The notes: generated from the letters alone by a model not told the origin. A stretch of DNA of 64,000 nucleotides from Beverwykella pulmonaria (GCA_001599595.1 BCHH01000005.1:1831667-1895666); one strand, 5' to 3'. Positions 21,494-32,905 are shown, counted from the stretch's first letter. Numbers and translations are program-made.

Positions 21494-23011
21494 ATGGCCG
21501 ACCCGCTGTACGAGCTGCTGATCCCCTACTTCGACGCCCACGACGTGACTGAGCGCCCGCCGCCGCACGATGCCGTGACCGCGACGTACCTCGCGCGCCT
21601 GACGACGCTGCCCCTCGCCGCACTCACCTCTTCCGAGCAGCAGTCGCTGTTGCAGAGCTCGCAGTCCGTCCTGCGGTCCCTCCAGGCCCTCTCGAGGCGC
21701 TCGCACAAGCCCATAATATCCTCGACGGGCCACCTCGCCCGCCTGCGCACCTCCCTCCCCAGAATCGGCCACGATGCGGGCGCCGTGCGGGCGGAGCTCC
21801 CCAAGCTCGAGACGGCCGCCCAGCACTTTGCAGACAAATACAGCAAGAGCACGGAGAACCCCATCCTGGACCGCCGGCGAAAGGCCATGTTGTTAGCCCG
21901 GAACATGGACAGGGTGTCGGATGTGCTGGACCTGCCCACGCTCTTGTCCTCGGCCATCTCTTCCTCGACCGCACCTTCCCAAGCGGCCGCATCCGCAACC
22001 TCGTCCACCACGAACGCGAACTATGCCTCGGCCCTGGACTTGCACGCGCACATCAAGCGCCTCCACAGCCTGTACCCCAATTCGAAGCTCATTTCCTCGC
22101 TCTCGGCCCAGGCGGAGCAAGAAATGAAGACCATGACGACCAATCTCATCGCCAGCCTCCAATCCCAGGGCATCAAGCTTGCGGGCGCCATGCGCACAAT
22201 AGGATGGCTGCGTCGCGTGGCCCCCGAGCTCGATGAAGCGTGGTCCGTTCGACAGCCATCGAGCATCAACAGCGGGGAAGGGAGTCTGGGTGCACTGTTC
22301 CTGGTCTGTCGGCTCGGCTGTCTCGAAACTATGCTCTCGGCCCTAGACCCGTTGCGCGAGCTTGCCGACCAGGAAACCGAGAGACGACTGAAAGGCGACG
22401 GCAACGGCAGCGGCAACGGCAATGCAGCGTGGGCCGTCGGCCAGCAGACAGAGAAGTATCTGAAGAAGTACCTCGAGATCTTCCGCGAGCAGAGTTTCGC
22501 CATCATCTCCATGTATAAGTCCATCTTCCCATCTGCGCTCCCTGCGCCTGGCCCAGGCCCGGACGGAGAGAAGGCTGCACCACCCGTCAGACCCGCTGCA
22601 GGTCCGGAGAACAACCCACTCCAACCTATACCCTCCGCCCTGGCCACGTTCCCGCTGCATCTCGTCGGGATGCTCTTTGACACGCTACGCTTCTATCTCC
22701 CGAATGTTCAAGATCGCTCCAGTCGAGACTCCATCCTCACCCAAGTTCTGTACAGCGCAGGCTCCCTGGGAAGGCTCGGCGGCGACTTCAGCATGATGAT
22801 TGCGCTCTTAGAAGAAGATCTCAGGGAGGAATTCGGTGAAGAAGAGACTGCCGATGGAGAAACAGAAGAAAAGGACGTAGAAGAAGAGTGGGTGGAAGTC
22901 ATGAAGAAGCACCGTGTACAAGCTAGTCGGCTAGAGCTACTCGCAAGTGGCGTAGGAAGCGGACGGACGGTTACCAGTCCAGTAGATAGGGTCGTGAGCC
23001 CCAGCCATTGA
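21494..23011 (+). CDS. COG8: Conserved oligomeric Golgi complex subunit 8
   Basis: A single exon of 505 residues from ATG 21494 ([18 protein letters not shown]). The order of conserved blocks fits the Dor1/Cog8 family (PF04124): an N-terminal helical region with [25 protein letters not shown] at about residues 134-150; [20 protein letters not shown]; a [16 protein letters not shown] block at about 266-281; [17 protein letters not shown]; and near the end [20 protein letters not shown], matching the family's CMYFGLSFSRVGADF-type block. COG8 is part of lobe B of the COG tether, which returns vesicles to the Golgi to keep glycosylation enzymes in place. The C-terminus is acidic and variable. Confidence 0.85.
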   Translation: MADPLYELLIPYFDAHDVTERPPPHDAVTATYLARLTTLPLAALTSSEQQSLLQSSQSVLRSLQALSRRSHKPIISSTGHLARLRTSLPRIGHDAGAVRAELPKLETAAQHFADKYSKSTENPILDRRRKAMLLARNMDRVSDVLDLPTLLSSAISSSTAPSQAAASATSSTTNANYASALDLHAHIKRLHSLYPNSKLISSLSAQAEQEMKTMTTNLIASLQSQGIKLAGAMRTIGWLRRVAPELDEAWSVRQPSSINSGEGSLGALFLVCRLGCLETMLSALDPLRELADQETERRLKGDGNGSGNGNAAWAVGQQTEKYLKKYLEIFREQSFAIISMYKSIFPSALPAPGPGPDGEKAAPPVRPAAGPENNPLQPIPSALATFPLHLVGMLFDTLRFYLPNVQDRSSRDSILTQVLYSAGSLGRLGGDFSMMIALLEEDLREEFGEEETADGETEEKDVEEEWVEVMKKHRVQASRLELLASGVGSGRTVTSPVDRVVSPSH

Positions 23012-23628
23012 AGGGTACATGGACTTGTCTCTGTCTTCTATCTACGATACACCGAGCCGCTCATTCCAAGTCGTCCATGCTATGTCACCCACGTCTCCAC
23101 CCCTTCGTCTCCCCGAGCCAAAGCGCTGAGAAATCCAAGTCATTATCCATGAGAATAGGCAGCAGGTCGACAGCCACACCTGCCGCCGACGAGCTGTGCC
23201 CCGCAGTCGTAACTCGTACGAAGTTCGTTGGTGATGGCGAGTGTGCACTTGTCGGTGGTGAATGCAGTTCCTAGAGTGAAAAGGATGCGTGAGACGCCAT
23301 GTAGTTGTGAGGAAGTGCGGAGGCTGGATGGGGAGGGAGGCGCGAAGTGCGAGTAGTGCCAAACCTTTGGAGCCGGTGTGGCGTGGCGGTGGATGGCAAG
23401 GGTGGTGCCGATAATTTATGGGAGGAGTGGTTTGGTTGTTGTTGGGGGATTAGATGGTAAGAGAGGATTGGGAGAAATTCGTCATTCTGTGAACAAGCTT
23501 GAGGGCTGTACTGTGCTGTGATCTAGGTTGATGTGGGTGAGGTCTTCGCACATGCTGGGGGAGTCAGTGAAAGAGTGAAACATATATCCTCATTTCCGCC
23601 AATTCTGCAAACGGTAACCCTTTAACAT
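23012..23628. other. Intergenic
   Basis: This is the 3' region of COG8 and unassigned sequence. I see no gene or repeat I can name. Confidence 0.45.
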
Positions 23629-23762
23629 TATTAAGCCCAGGGCACACCATACCAGTCACGTGGATATGCCACTGACTAATCAATCCTCGCATATACATCA
23701 CAGTTTTACGTGCACACATACAATACATTTCTTCATACCCTCTTACTCACACCGTACTTACA
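23629..23762 (+). mobile_element. Diverged mini-LTR (TGTAAGC family), copy 3
   Basis: Plus-orientation relative of the mini-LTR: the order AAGCCCAGGGCACACCATA, CACGTGGATATGCCACTGAC, ATACAATACA and a final CTTACA parallels the reverse complement of the copies at 16, 17 and 62 kb. It has many substitutions, a lost first TG and no matching target duplication, so it is an older insertion. Confidence 0.65.
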
Positions 23763-24049
23763 GAACAAGAGAGCGGTTTCTGGCAGATGCAGTAGGGATT
23801 AGAGGTACGATGTCAATCCTTTCGCCCTCTCATTATAGGCAAGATTCAAAGCCATCGAAGCAACTCTACATAGCTCCATCGTGTCTGCCAGAGGCTGCTA
23901 TCCGTACCTCATACTTTAGTGCCGTTTTGGGTTGTAGTCACCCTACGCTCCTCAGTGAATGGGGTCTCGGCTTCTACCCAAAACACTCAATACAAACTCC
24001 AAGGTCGTCAAGAGTGAGAACTAATGTTGTGAGAAGCTCCAAAGACAAC
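23763..24049. other. Intergenic
   Basis: No feature identified between the old LTR and the small minus-strand gene. Confidence 0.4.
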
Positions 24050-24589
24050 TCAAAACTCTTGTATCGGATTGGCCCCAACTGCAGCTGCTATCAGAACGCC
24101 CAATATTGCGCCGCGAAACTTGTCTGGAGGCTGAACATCGCGATGTGACAGCGGTACATAACCACGTCCGAGTTTCAGATAAACTAACTTATTGTACATT
24201 ATACAGCCATGTTCTGCACCGTACTTTGCTTCTCCAGCGAGTGCCTTCATGACATTCTCGCCATCATCTCCAGCCCCAGGGCCAAAGTCGCTGACTGATC
24301 CGCAGTTCTTGCAGAGCAGACTCATAATGGCCTTTTCATCGGCTCCATCGTCGAAGAGAAAATAAATATAATGGCATCTGTGGTCGTCAATGTCCCCGCC
24401 TCTTTCCACCATGATCTCTTTCTTGCAGGACCTTGTTAGATAGCACCGCATCAGGGCGATGATGTCGAATCCGATGGCTCCGCGAATGTCATACGCGCTG
24501 TGAGACTCGGATGTTGGGCAGATTGCGAGAGGGGTTTTGATTAGTTCATTTGTCTCCTTTAGGTTTAACACGTTCGTGTACTGCAACAT
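24050..24589 (-). CDS. Hypothetical protein, 179 residues
   Basis: An open frame from ATG 24589 (MLQYTNVLNLKETNE). I do not recognise the family. It has a central HCHYIYFLFDDGADEKAI segment, two cysteine pairs (LLCKNCGS), and a short hydrophobic C-terminus, ILGVLIAAAVGA, too short and too late to be a confident membrane anchor. It lies between an old LTR and a small conserved fungal gene on the same strand. Amino-acid composition is protein-like and no stop interrupts it. It could be a species-restricted gene or one exon of a longer one. Confidence 0.5.
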   Translation of the reverse strand: MLQYTNVLNLKETNELIKTPLAICPTSESHSAYDIRGAIGFDIIALMRCYLTRSCKKEIMVERGGDIDDHRCHYIYFLFDDGADEKAIMSLLCKNCGSVSDFGPGAGDDGENVMKALAGEAKYGAEHGCIMYNKLVYLKLGRGYVPLSHRDVQPPDKFRGAILGVLIAAAVGANPIQEF

Positions 24590-24956
24590 GGCCAAAGAGA
24601 GGCCGGAGATTGGGCCGTACCGCCACTTTTGGTATCCAGTTGGGTGTGGGCGAAGATAATCTTCAGTGGAACATGTTGATGGAACTAGAAGACTCTGTAA
24701 ACAAGTGGCAAATCTTTGAATTTCTTCGTAGCGTTGTGGAGGCTAAGTTTAGAAACAAAATCGCTGAATCGCCTGTAGCGGGATCACAGTGCTTCAAGGT
24801 TTCTAATTTACAGTCGTGATGAAAGATAAACCTCCGCAACGTCTCGTGTTGTTATTTTAAAACCATGGTTAGACAAGCAGTCAATCCTGTCTAGAGGGTA
24901 TGGAAATCAACATGACTGAGGTGTTTAAGAGCAACCATCGCGATTCTTTCGCTTAA

Positions 24957-25587
24957 TTAGTTCTTGGGTGCATTCTCAACATTTCTGACAGCCTCCACAC
25001 CAATCACTCCTTCCTCTGCCATCTTGTCCACTACTTCCTTCACCCAAGTCTGACAGTTCTTCAACTCGATCCGTCGGCGCCTCGGTCCCTATATTACACG
25101 GAATGGAAGTTAGACAAGGTCACATTGGTTCCTACTTCACAATCACAAGGGACGATGTACGCTTACTCAGAGCTCCTCTTTTAGATACATTATAATTGAA
25201 GCCCCGTTGATCCATTTGGATACTTGCTGGCATTACATTTGTAGACAAATAGTCTCGATAATGAGGTTGTGCACGGTCATGAGGGTTCGTTACTGCACTC
25301 ACCGTGTCAGATGCCGGAAGCAAGCTCTTCCCTGGTGCATCGATACGTCTTGCCACGCGCTCTAGTTCCTCTACTTCTACTACGCCAAGTTCGATGATTT
25401 GATAACTCTGTGCACATTCTCGAAGGTCGTACTCAGGCTCAAAATGTACCTCGAAACCGCTCGCTGGGCTGCCGTCGGCGTGGATGCGCTTTCCGATCTT
25501 GTCATTGGTGTGTCGGGGTAGGAAGAGCGCCCAGTGAGCGGCAAAGAGCGGGGAGTGATATACTACGAGATTAAGTGGACAGGTCAT
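24957..25587 (-). CDS. Small conserved fungal protein of unknown function, 138 residues
   Basis: Two exons on the minus strand: 25587-25303 and 25088-24957. The intron begins GTGAGT, ends ATATAG, and lies between codons. The N-terminus PLNLVVYHSPLFAAHWALFL and the C-terminal NCQTWVKEVVDKMAEEGVI are both typical of a widespread family of short Pezizomycotina proteins in which the conserved Asn-Cys-Gln-Thr-Trp motif ends the fold. This looks like an NlpC/P60- or PPPDE-type papain-like arrangement, with a His early (VYHS, AHW) and Cys late, but that is only inference. The splice restores both family signatures in one frame. Function unknown. Confidence 0.65.
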
Positions 25588-25930
25588 GACAGCACATCGA
25601 AAGTTGGGTGGCGAGTAAAATTGTGGCTGCCATCACGATTGAGGTTTGCGTTGGATGCCTGAAGCTCGCTAAAGGAACGGAGGTATGAGAAGAACAAGGA
25701 AAGAATCGTTTTCTTGCTATTTTCCAAGTAGCAAAAGACGATAAAGTCTGACTTTCTCACTTCGTATGCACCTACCTTCGTTCCAAATTCACGGTCAACT
25801 TCATCGCTGGCATGGATACACGTGGCCGCTGACATAATCAAGCTAGCCTAATCACCTTGAATAGCTCCGCTCCTCCGACTTGACTCCCTCCCCTCACATT
25901 TCCATCACTCGCCACCTCCTTCCTATAATC

Positions 25931-27031
25931 ATGTCGGAACTGGCTATGAACTATGGTACCTGTGGCTCAGATATCGACAAATCTATCGATATTGACAACG
26001 ATGAATCAAAATTTTTAAAAGTATCTTCTTGTCCAAGGCTGCCAGCAGAGTTGTGGGGCCAGATCTTTTCCCTTATTACCTATCAGCCCTACGCCTCAGA
26101 CGACTGCTTTCTCTGGATGACTTGCCGACAGGTCTGCAGAATGTTCAGATCCGAAGTCGAACATCTTTTCTTAACACAACGTCTTCCGCAAACGACAATA
26201 CAGTTCAACCTATACATGGCTCACCCAAAATTCGATTCGTCTAACATAACCCCCGACGTCCGCGCAAGCTATCATCACGTCACAGAGGATAGAAGTCAAG
26301 CTGTTTTTTGTCTAGCAGAAAAGTCTAAGTCCTATAACATAGCACCAGTCCAAATTGTTTCTGAATCGCTTCGAAAACCGGATGGCACCCCCAGTACGTG
26401 GTATCTGAACATTTTCAAAGAGTGGAGCCAGGTCTACTTGCCGAATCCTAGATCTCTGGGCGAGCGTGGGCTCGGCAGAACTTTCTACGAGGTCGCAGTG
26501 GGCCCAACAGTAAACAGTACGGAAATCCCTTGTCTGCATGTCGACGACAATATCCACGAGCTCACCTTCGACTGGCGCGGAATGTATACCAATATGTTCA
26601 GGGAAGAAGAGTACGTACGCCGCTTGAAAGCAAATGCAGCTCCCAAAGCAGACCGTAGTGAAGAATTAGATTTTCCGTCAAGCGACCGAATCCGTATCTA
26701 CGATCGATTGTTGCGAAAACATGAAATCATCATGTGGCGCGTAGACAGAAAGTTTTACCAACAAGCGTTGCTCCATCGACTTCGGAAGTATTATAGACAG
26801 CATTATTGCTTCGATCTCAACATAGACGTACCGCCTGGGGACTTCCACTATCCAGTAGATGTGAACAACTGGTCCTGGGTTCGACAATTCGGTGCTTGGA
26901 ATTGTAGAAGGCGGGCAATTCAACGTCTCAAAAAGGCCTGGATTGAAAAACATAATATAGAGTCTAAATGGTGTCCTGGAAAAACTTTTGTGAAAATTTG
27001 GTCCAATGATATGGAAGCAGAGAAGCAATAA
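25931..27031 (+). CDS. F-box-like protein
   Basis: A single exon of 366 residues starting at ATG 25931 (MSELAMNYGTCGSD); an earlier in-frame ATG at 25880 is possible. Residues about 34-52 read CPRLPAELWGQIFSLITY, the F-box signature (LPxEIWxxI) that binds Skp1 in SCF ubiquitin ligases. A Trp/Cys-containing second helix follows (LWMTCRQVCRMFRSEVE). The rest has no recognised substrate-binding repeat but is rich in Trp, Tyr and Arg, a common look for expanded fungal F-box families. It lies head-to-tail with another F-box-like gene just downstream. Confidence 0.7.
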   Translation: MSELAMNYGTCGSDIDKSIDIDNDESKFLKVSSCPRLPAELWGQIFSLITYQPYASDDCFLWMTCRQVCRMFRSEVEHLFLTQRLPQTTIQFNLYMAHPKFDSSNITPDVRASYHHVTEDRSQAVFCLAEKSKSYNIAPVQIVSESLRKPDGTPSTWYLNIFKEWSQVYLPNPRSLGERGLGRTFYEVAVGPTVNSTEIPCLHVDDNIHELTFDWRGMYTNMFREEEYVRRLKANAAPKADRSEELDFPSSDRIRIYDRLLRKHEIIMWRVDRKFYQQALLHRLRKYYRQHYCFDLNIDVPPGDFHYPVDVNNWSWVRQFGAWNCRRRAIQRLKKAWIEKHNIESKWCPGKTFVKIWSNDMEAEKQ

Positions 27032-27080
27032 GTGCGAGGGTATCCACGAGAAGCCGGTCAAGTTGCTGCGTGAAAGAGTT

Positions 27081-27870
27081 ATGGAAATTGGTGATGGTGC
27101 CTTTTACGACTTTCGCAGCGCTAAGAAAGCCTCGCTTTTATTCGTCAATGACACTATTCAACTGCCACCAGGTGAAGCCTTGGCAACCGCGGCCATATTA
27201 CCGCCTGCGCCCCCTGCGCTAGCTGCACTACTATCATCAGTTCTACCTAGCCTTCCGACAGAGATATGGAACAAAGTTCTCAAGTTCGTGTCTGATAAAT
27301 GGTACCGAGCTTCCGGGCCTCGAATTCTGTCCTTCCCAGAAGGAGGTTTGGTTCGACTAGAAGGAGCTTTACTCGGTGTTCTACCGAGAGGAACAGATAC
27401 TGCACGGGCTTCAACAATAGATAAGCTCGAACAGCCGAACTTTGGTAGCCCAGCAAACAAAACATGTGATGGGCGAATTTCAGAGGAGTATTTAGTTCAA
27501 GTTTAAGAAGAAGACTCTCAATATATGTTCTGGAGTTATCGGCGACCTCTGGTCGTATCTCAAGACTCCTGTTGAGCAAAGATACGTGTGCGTACAGCAC
27601 GAGCGAGACCCTGATGATAATCACTGGGAAAAGTTCGAGGTGGACGGGAAGGATTTCGAATTCATTCCCGAGTCCAATGCTGAGCTTGTGGAGCTTGAGA
27701 ACATGGCTCGTGGATGGCAGTTGTGGAATGATGGGTATGACCATGTTGATGAAATCGATGAGTATGATCAGGACAACGAGGACGATGGAGACGATGAAGA
27801 TCATGAGGAGCGATGGATGGGCAGTGATGCGACTTCTATTCGCAGCATCATAAGCTTTGAGGGTCAGTGA
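27081..27870 (+). CDS. F-box-like protein with acidic tail, frame break inside
   Basis: The first part runs from ATG 27081 (MEIGDGAFYDFRSAKK) to a stop at 27506 and contains SLPTEIWNKVLKFVSDKWY at about residues 55-73, an F-box signature. The sensible continuation, YLKTPVEQRYVCVQ to an acidic end (DQDNEDDGDDEDHEERWMG), is in the +1 frame from 27496 to 27870. I could not find a GT-AG pair that joins the two frames in phase, so either an intron escapes me or there is a one-base shift. The same spacing occurs in the pseudogene at 16 kb, so any shift predates the duplication. An antisense open frame of 233 codons (27981-27280) is a shadow of the acidic coding. Confidence 0.55.
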
Positions 27871-29082
27871 GAACCAATATTCTCGTGGTGCAAAGACTTT
27901 TTTGGGTTCAGCGAATTGCATTTTTTTGGCCTCGCTATTTTGCTTGGGCGTTCCGGTTCGAATGTTTAGTGACATGATCACATTGACTCGTGGTTAACTT
28001 CCTCACGGTGAGTCGATACAAGTGCACAATGAGGGCAATGTACGTTTGTACGCCCAAATATACTAGCTCATTCTTTTCCTGGCTTACCTTTCTGCAAGTA
28101 CAAGGCATGTGGAAAATTTCATTTTGAATTAATATGCATGAATAACTGTATATGCTGCGTCACTCAATCCTGACACTAATTATCTCAGTTTCCCGTGACA
28201 TACTCGTCGAATACACAGCTAAATGAGTGACACTTGCGCAGTATCTTCCAATTTTGTTCTGTCTCACCGTTTCTTACATTCCTTATTCTGTTACAATGTA
28301 TATAACATCCCCCACCACGTAGCGAGAAGTACTCCGTAGCGAGAAAATTCACAGGTACTTAGACTTCAAAGTAGTCGACACCGATCCACATCTGACTATC
28401 TGTGCTGCACCGTTCAGGGTAGCTGCTAGGGATATTCCTCTACCTGCCCAGCGCCGCCTATAGCAAAATTACTAATCTCGTTGTTGCCTTTGCAGCCTCA
28501 AGAGTTATAATAATGCTCTATCGCCAACTTAAAGCCTGACTAGCACGCTAATAGGTCATTATCAGCCCTATGGCGGCTAGAAGAAGAAGATTCATGCAAT
28601 GTTGCCACGCTGATCAGTACCTGCTACTAAGTGAGATGACCCTGGTCGTCCAAAACGCCTTCTGCGTATCCACGTAATAATTACAGTGTAATATAAGTTA
28701 TGCCTGCTGACAAGCTAAGTCTGTGGCTACAAGTAGTAAGCTTGTGGCGGTACACACGCCCGCTTTGTTTGACGCACTTTGGAGCTTCGCAGCGCTTAAG
28801 GTGCGGCTGAGATGTACAGCCACGTTCAGGTTGCTACGCAGCACCTCAACAGTCTTCAGCCTGATGACTGGCATTGCACCCAGCTTTACTCTCCATCCCG
28901 CTCTACGCTCATCGCCTTTGTTCACACACGACTCGATAGCCTATCCCCTTCGGTGCTGTACAGCCACTCATCTTCTATTGCATATGCTGACCAAATAAGT
29001 GAATCTTCTTACCAAGCTGCCGCATCAAGCCTCTCATGTCTCGTTCCCACCGCATGCGCCTACCACGCATTCACACAAGTCA
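27871..29082. other. Intergenic
   Basis: About 1.2 kb, AT-rich in its first half, with no recognisable gene. Short frames at 28698-29141 overlap on both strands and look random. The last part must hold the promoter of the HET-NACHT gene. Confidence 0.45.
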
Positions 29083-32000
29083 ATGCGTCTTCTAAAGAAC
29101 AAAGAAGATGGAGAGCTCACGATCATCAGCTTCGACGATAACGCGATACCTCCATATGCGATACTTTCGCACACTTGGGGAGCAGATGAAGAGGAGGTGA
29201 CTTTCGCGGACCTAGAGAAAGGTGAAGGCAAGAACAAGCCTGGCTACGAGAAGATTAGATTCTGCGGAGAACAAGCACAGCATGATGGTCTACGGTACTT
29301 CTGGATTGACACATGCTGCATTAATAAGGCAAACAAGGCTGAGCTCGCCTTTGCTATTAGGTCAATGTTCCGCTGGTATCGCAACGCAGTTCGATGTTAT
29401 GTTTACCTATCAGATGTTTCGGATGACGCTATTGGCTCTAGTAAAGCAGTAGAGTTATTACACAGGGAGACAGCCTTCCGCAATAGCAGATGGTTCACCC
29501 GTGGCTGGACACTGCAAGAGCTTCTTGCCCCACCATTAGTAGAGTTCTTCTCTAAAGATGGGGAAAAGCTAGGTGATAGATTATCACTCATACCACTATT
29601 ACGGGAAGTCACAGGCATACCTGATTCAGCTTTGCAGGGTGCGCCCTTGTTCGACTTTGATGTTAATGAGCGAATTTCATGGAACGAACACCGAACAACA
29701 AAAATTCCAGTAGACCGCGCATACTCTCTGATGGGAATTCTCGGCGTCAGTTTGTCTCCGTTCGACGATGAAAGTCCAGCTGAAGCATTGAAACGACTTA
29801 CGGATGAGGTCGACAAGCAGAACAAGTGCCTTCAAGACTTGCGCCCTAGTAATCCGCGCGACGATAAGAAGCGGATTGAGGAAACAAAGGGTGGCCTTCT
29901 GGAGAATGCATACTGCTGGGTCCTAGGAAATGCCAGCTTCCAACAATGGCGTAATGACGCAAACAGCCATCTGCTGTGGGTGAAAGGCGATCCTGGTAAA
30001 GGCAAGACAATGCTGCTCTGCGGCATTATCAACGAACTACAGAAGGCAGCAGGTAACACCGTTACTATCTCGTACTTCTTCTGCCAAGCAACCGACTCGC
30101 GCATCAACAGCGCCACGGCTGTGCTACGAGGGCTATTATACATGCTCTTGAATCAGCAACCCTCACTTGCATCTCGCGTCCGCAGAAAGTACGATCACGC
30201 AGGCAAAGCCCTGTTTGAGGACGCAAATGCCTGTATAGCCTTGACGGAAATCTTCGTGGATGTCCTACAAGATCCAAGCCTACGCTCAACATATCTGATC
30301 ATCGACGCGCTTGATGAATGCGTTACTGGGTTACCAAAGCTTTTAGATTTTGTCGCAAAGCAGTCGTTGACGTCTAACTGTGTAAAATGGATCGTTTCTA
30401 GCCGCAACTGGCCTGATATTGAAGCACAGCTAGAGCAGGCAGGACACAAAGTAAGACTAAGCCTTGAGCTGAACGCGAAGTCGGTCGCTGATGCGGTTGC
30501 TGTCTTTACCCAGGAAAAGGTGGACCAGTTAGCACAGAAGAATCGGTATAAAGCAGCGACTCGAGATGCTCTGCTCAAGCACTTGAAGTTAAACGCGAAT
30601 GACACCTTCCTCTGGGTAGCTTTGGTGTGCCAAGACCTGAAAGAGACGGCGGACCGGAATGTACTAAAGAAGCTAGCTGCATTCCCGCCTGGATTAGACC
30701 CTTTGTACAAGCGGATGATGCACCAGATGAGCAAATCAGATGACGCCGATAACTGTCGACAGGTGCTGGCTTCAGCTGCGATTCTGTTTCGACCTGTTAC
30801 GATATCCGAACTGGTTGTGCTTGTTGGGCAGCTTGAGGAGTTTGTTGATGACCTAGAGTCGATGCGAGAGATTGTTAGCCTTTGTGGATCATTCCTTACA
30901 GTTCAAGAAGACAAGGTCTATTTTGTGCATCAGTCTGCAAAAGACTTTCTCTTTGCAAAGGCGTTTAATGAAGTCTTTCCACAGGGAACTAAAGATGCTC
31001 ATCAGGTACTCTTTTTAAAATCGCTGGCAATTCTGTCTGGGACATTGCACAGGGATATGTACAGGCTAAAAGCTCTAGGATTTCCTGTTGCGAACGTTAA
31101 ACCGCCTGATGTAGACCCATTAGCAGTATTACGCTACCCGTGCGTCTACTGGATTGATCATCTACACGACTCAGAACTTAAGTTTTCAGCAAACAGTGTT
31201 GGCGACCTGCAGACTATTAGCGTAGCCGACGAATTCCTAAGAAAGAAGTTCCTCTACTGGCTAGAGGGGCTCAGTCTCTGCAAGAGTATGCCAAAAGGTA
31301 TACTCTCTATGGCTAAGCTGCAATCACTTGTCCATGTATGTTAAAGATAGGCAACATGTAGACTATTTGCATGCTGACAAGGACAAGGGAACAGGACACC
31401 CAGATCCTCTCAGATCGCTTGTCAACGATGCCTATAGGTTCATTATGTATCACAAAGGGGCGATTGAGAGTTACCCTCTTCAAACATATGCATCTGCGCT
31501 GTTGTTTAGTCCAAGAAGTAGTCTGATTAGGCAGCAATTCCAATACGAAAATCCAGAACGAATCACGATTAAGCCAGCCATGAGCGATGCTTGGAGCGCG
31601 TGCCTACAGACGCTCGAGGGCCATAGCAGCGACGTCAACTCAGTGGCCTTCTCTCACGACTCGACCCGGCTGGCATCGGCGTCGNNNNNNNNNNNNNNNN
31701 NNNNNNNNNNNNNNNNNNNNNNNNNNNNNNNNNNNNNNNNNNNNNNNNNNNNNNNNNNNNNNNNNNNNNNNNNNNNNNNNNNNNGGGACAGCACAGTCAA
31801 GATATGGGATGCGAGCAGTGGCGCGTGCCTGCAGACACTTGAGGTTGGCAGAGTGCTCAGAAAGCTATCATTTGACACCACTGGTTTGTATATTCATACT
31901 GAAATTGGTACTATCAGCATGAGTGCAACATCAAATGCCATAGAGCCTCAGAATCCCAGATATCAAGGCCTAGGTTTGAGTTTAGACCAAGTATGGATAA

Positions 32001-32125
32001 CATATAATTCTAAAAACCTGGTTTGGATACCGTCAGAGTTTCGGCCATCATGTTCAGCGGTATTAGGGAACATAATTGGCATTGGTGTTGGAAGTGGAAG
32101 AGTTTGGATATGCAAAGTAGGATAG
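29083..32125 (+). pseudogene. HET-NACHT-WD40 (HET-E/D/R-type NLR) gene, frameshifted and gapped
   Basis: The first frame starts at ATG 29083 (MRLLKNKEDGELTIIS). A HET domain follows, with IPPYAILSHTWG, YFWIDTCCINK and WFTRGWTLQELLAP, up to about residue 240. A NACHT NTPase follows, with a P-loop GDPGKGKT (Lys308) and Walker B-like YLIIDALDECV. A winged-helix/ARC region then leads to YWLEGLSLCKSMP. The frame stops at 31344. The expected linker and repeats continue in another frame from 31328 to 32125 (SDAWSACLQTLEGH; STVKIWDASSGACLQTL), which are WD40 repeats. An assembly gap of 100 N lies inside the repeats. I tested introns near 31299-31349 and none joined the frames in phase, so a one-base frameshift or an assembly error is likeliest. 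HET-E-type proteins trigger vegetative-incompatibility cell death, and their nearly identical WD40 repeats vary to change recognition. Confidence 0.8.
31685..31784. other. Assembly gap of 100 N
   Basis: Exactly 100 undetermined bases, the usual placeholder length, located between a WD40 unit ending STRLASAS and one beginning STVKIWD. The true number of repeats is unknown; highly similar repeats commonly collapse here in assemblies. Confidence 0.95.
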
Positions 32126-32291
32126 TAGAGCTTTTGTGTGTAGATAACTTATTATTCCTATTTTCTTTTTATCTCTATTTCATAGAGGGGCCGGGGATCA
32201 AGGTGCGGGGCAGCGCCCAGGAATCTCAACATCGTACCTCATCAGAAAGCTGAGGTTTAATAGCGATTTTGTAGTCTATCAATGTTCAAAT

Positions 32292-32905
32292 ATGCCTCTT
32301 GCACCTCAATACAGCCTTCCTACTCGTGCAGCAATTGTTACCTTACGTTTTGAGGGCCGCGGATGGACGTATATCTTAGAGAAGCTCTCCAACTGTTCGC
32401 CACAAGGCGTACAGCAGTTCTTCCGCCGTGCTCTTGCTCGCGCTGATTGCGATCCTAATAACCTCAACCTGCCTCTTATCCTTCAAGTACTTGAAGATCC
32501 ACCTTACTGCAGTTGGCAGGAGCGCTTTCCTAAGGATTTAGTAGTTAGTAAGGCGCTAGCGCAGACGGCAACTATTAATGAGGCCCACCAGGACAAGCCC
32601 TTTAGACATATAATTGAGGAGGTAGAGGAGCAACAGGGTGTTTGGATACCATATACTACAGGGTATAAGGCTTTAAAGAAGGCAGAGATTGTTAAGAGAG
32701 TCCCTCCTTGCAAGATTTAACTCTGCCAAGACCTAAAAGATTATTACCTCTTCTTTGCTAAGTGGGCTCTAGGCAAGCTCTATCTCTAGTGTATATTTAT
32801 CTTTAGTAATAAGATGTCTATTGAGACTAATTACCACTGCAAAAGGCTAAAGGTCTTAAGGCCTATTAGTGCCAATCCTTTCAATTACGCTCACCCTGCT
32901 GCACA
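32292..32905 (+). pseudogene. Tc1/mariner-like transposase relic, truncated
   Basis: The open frame 32292-32720 begins MPLAPQYSLPTRAAIV and has the helix-turn-helix pattern LRFEGRGWTYILEKL used by fungal Tc1/mariner relatives. After a stop, the sequence continues with YLFFAKWALGKLYL, a stop, CIFIFSNKMSIETN. The last segment matches the FSDEMSIE catalytic block with Asp replaced by Asn. It breaks off near 32905, where CCGTA-rich repeats begin. It cannot make an active enzyme. Confidence 0.6.

Noticed and set aside
22021..22683. Minus-strand open frame of 220 codons
   Set aside because: Antisense shadow of COG8, Ser/Arg-rich with no motif.
27280..27981. Minus-strand open frame of 233 codons with hydrophobic stretches
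   Set aside because: The hydrophobic part (FIVSIVLVVLIILIDF) is the reverse of an acidic Asp/Glu run in the F-box-like gene. Not a membrane protein.
31299..31349. Possible intron joining the two frames of the HET-NACHT-WD40 gene
   Set aside because: GTATAC...GATAG has plausible ends and length but puts the next exon in the wrong phase, with an immediate stop. Other donors nearby also fail.
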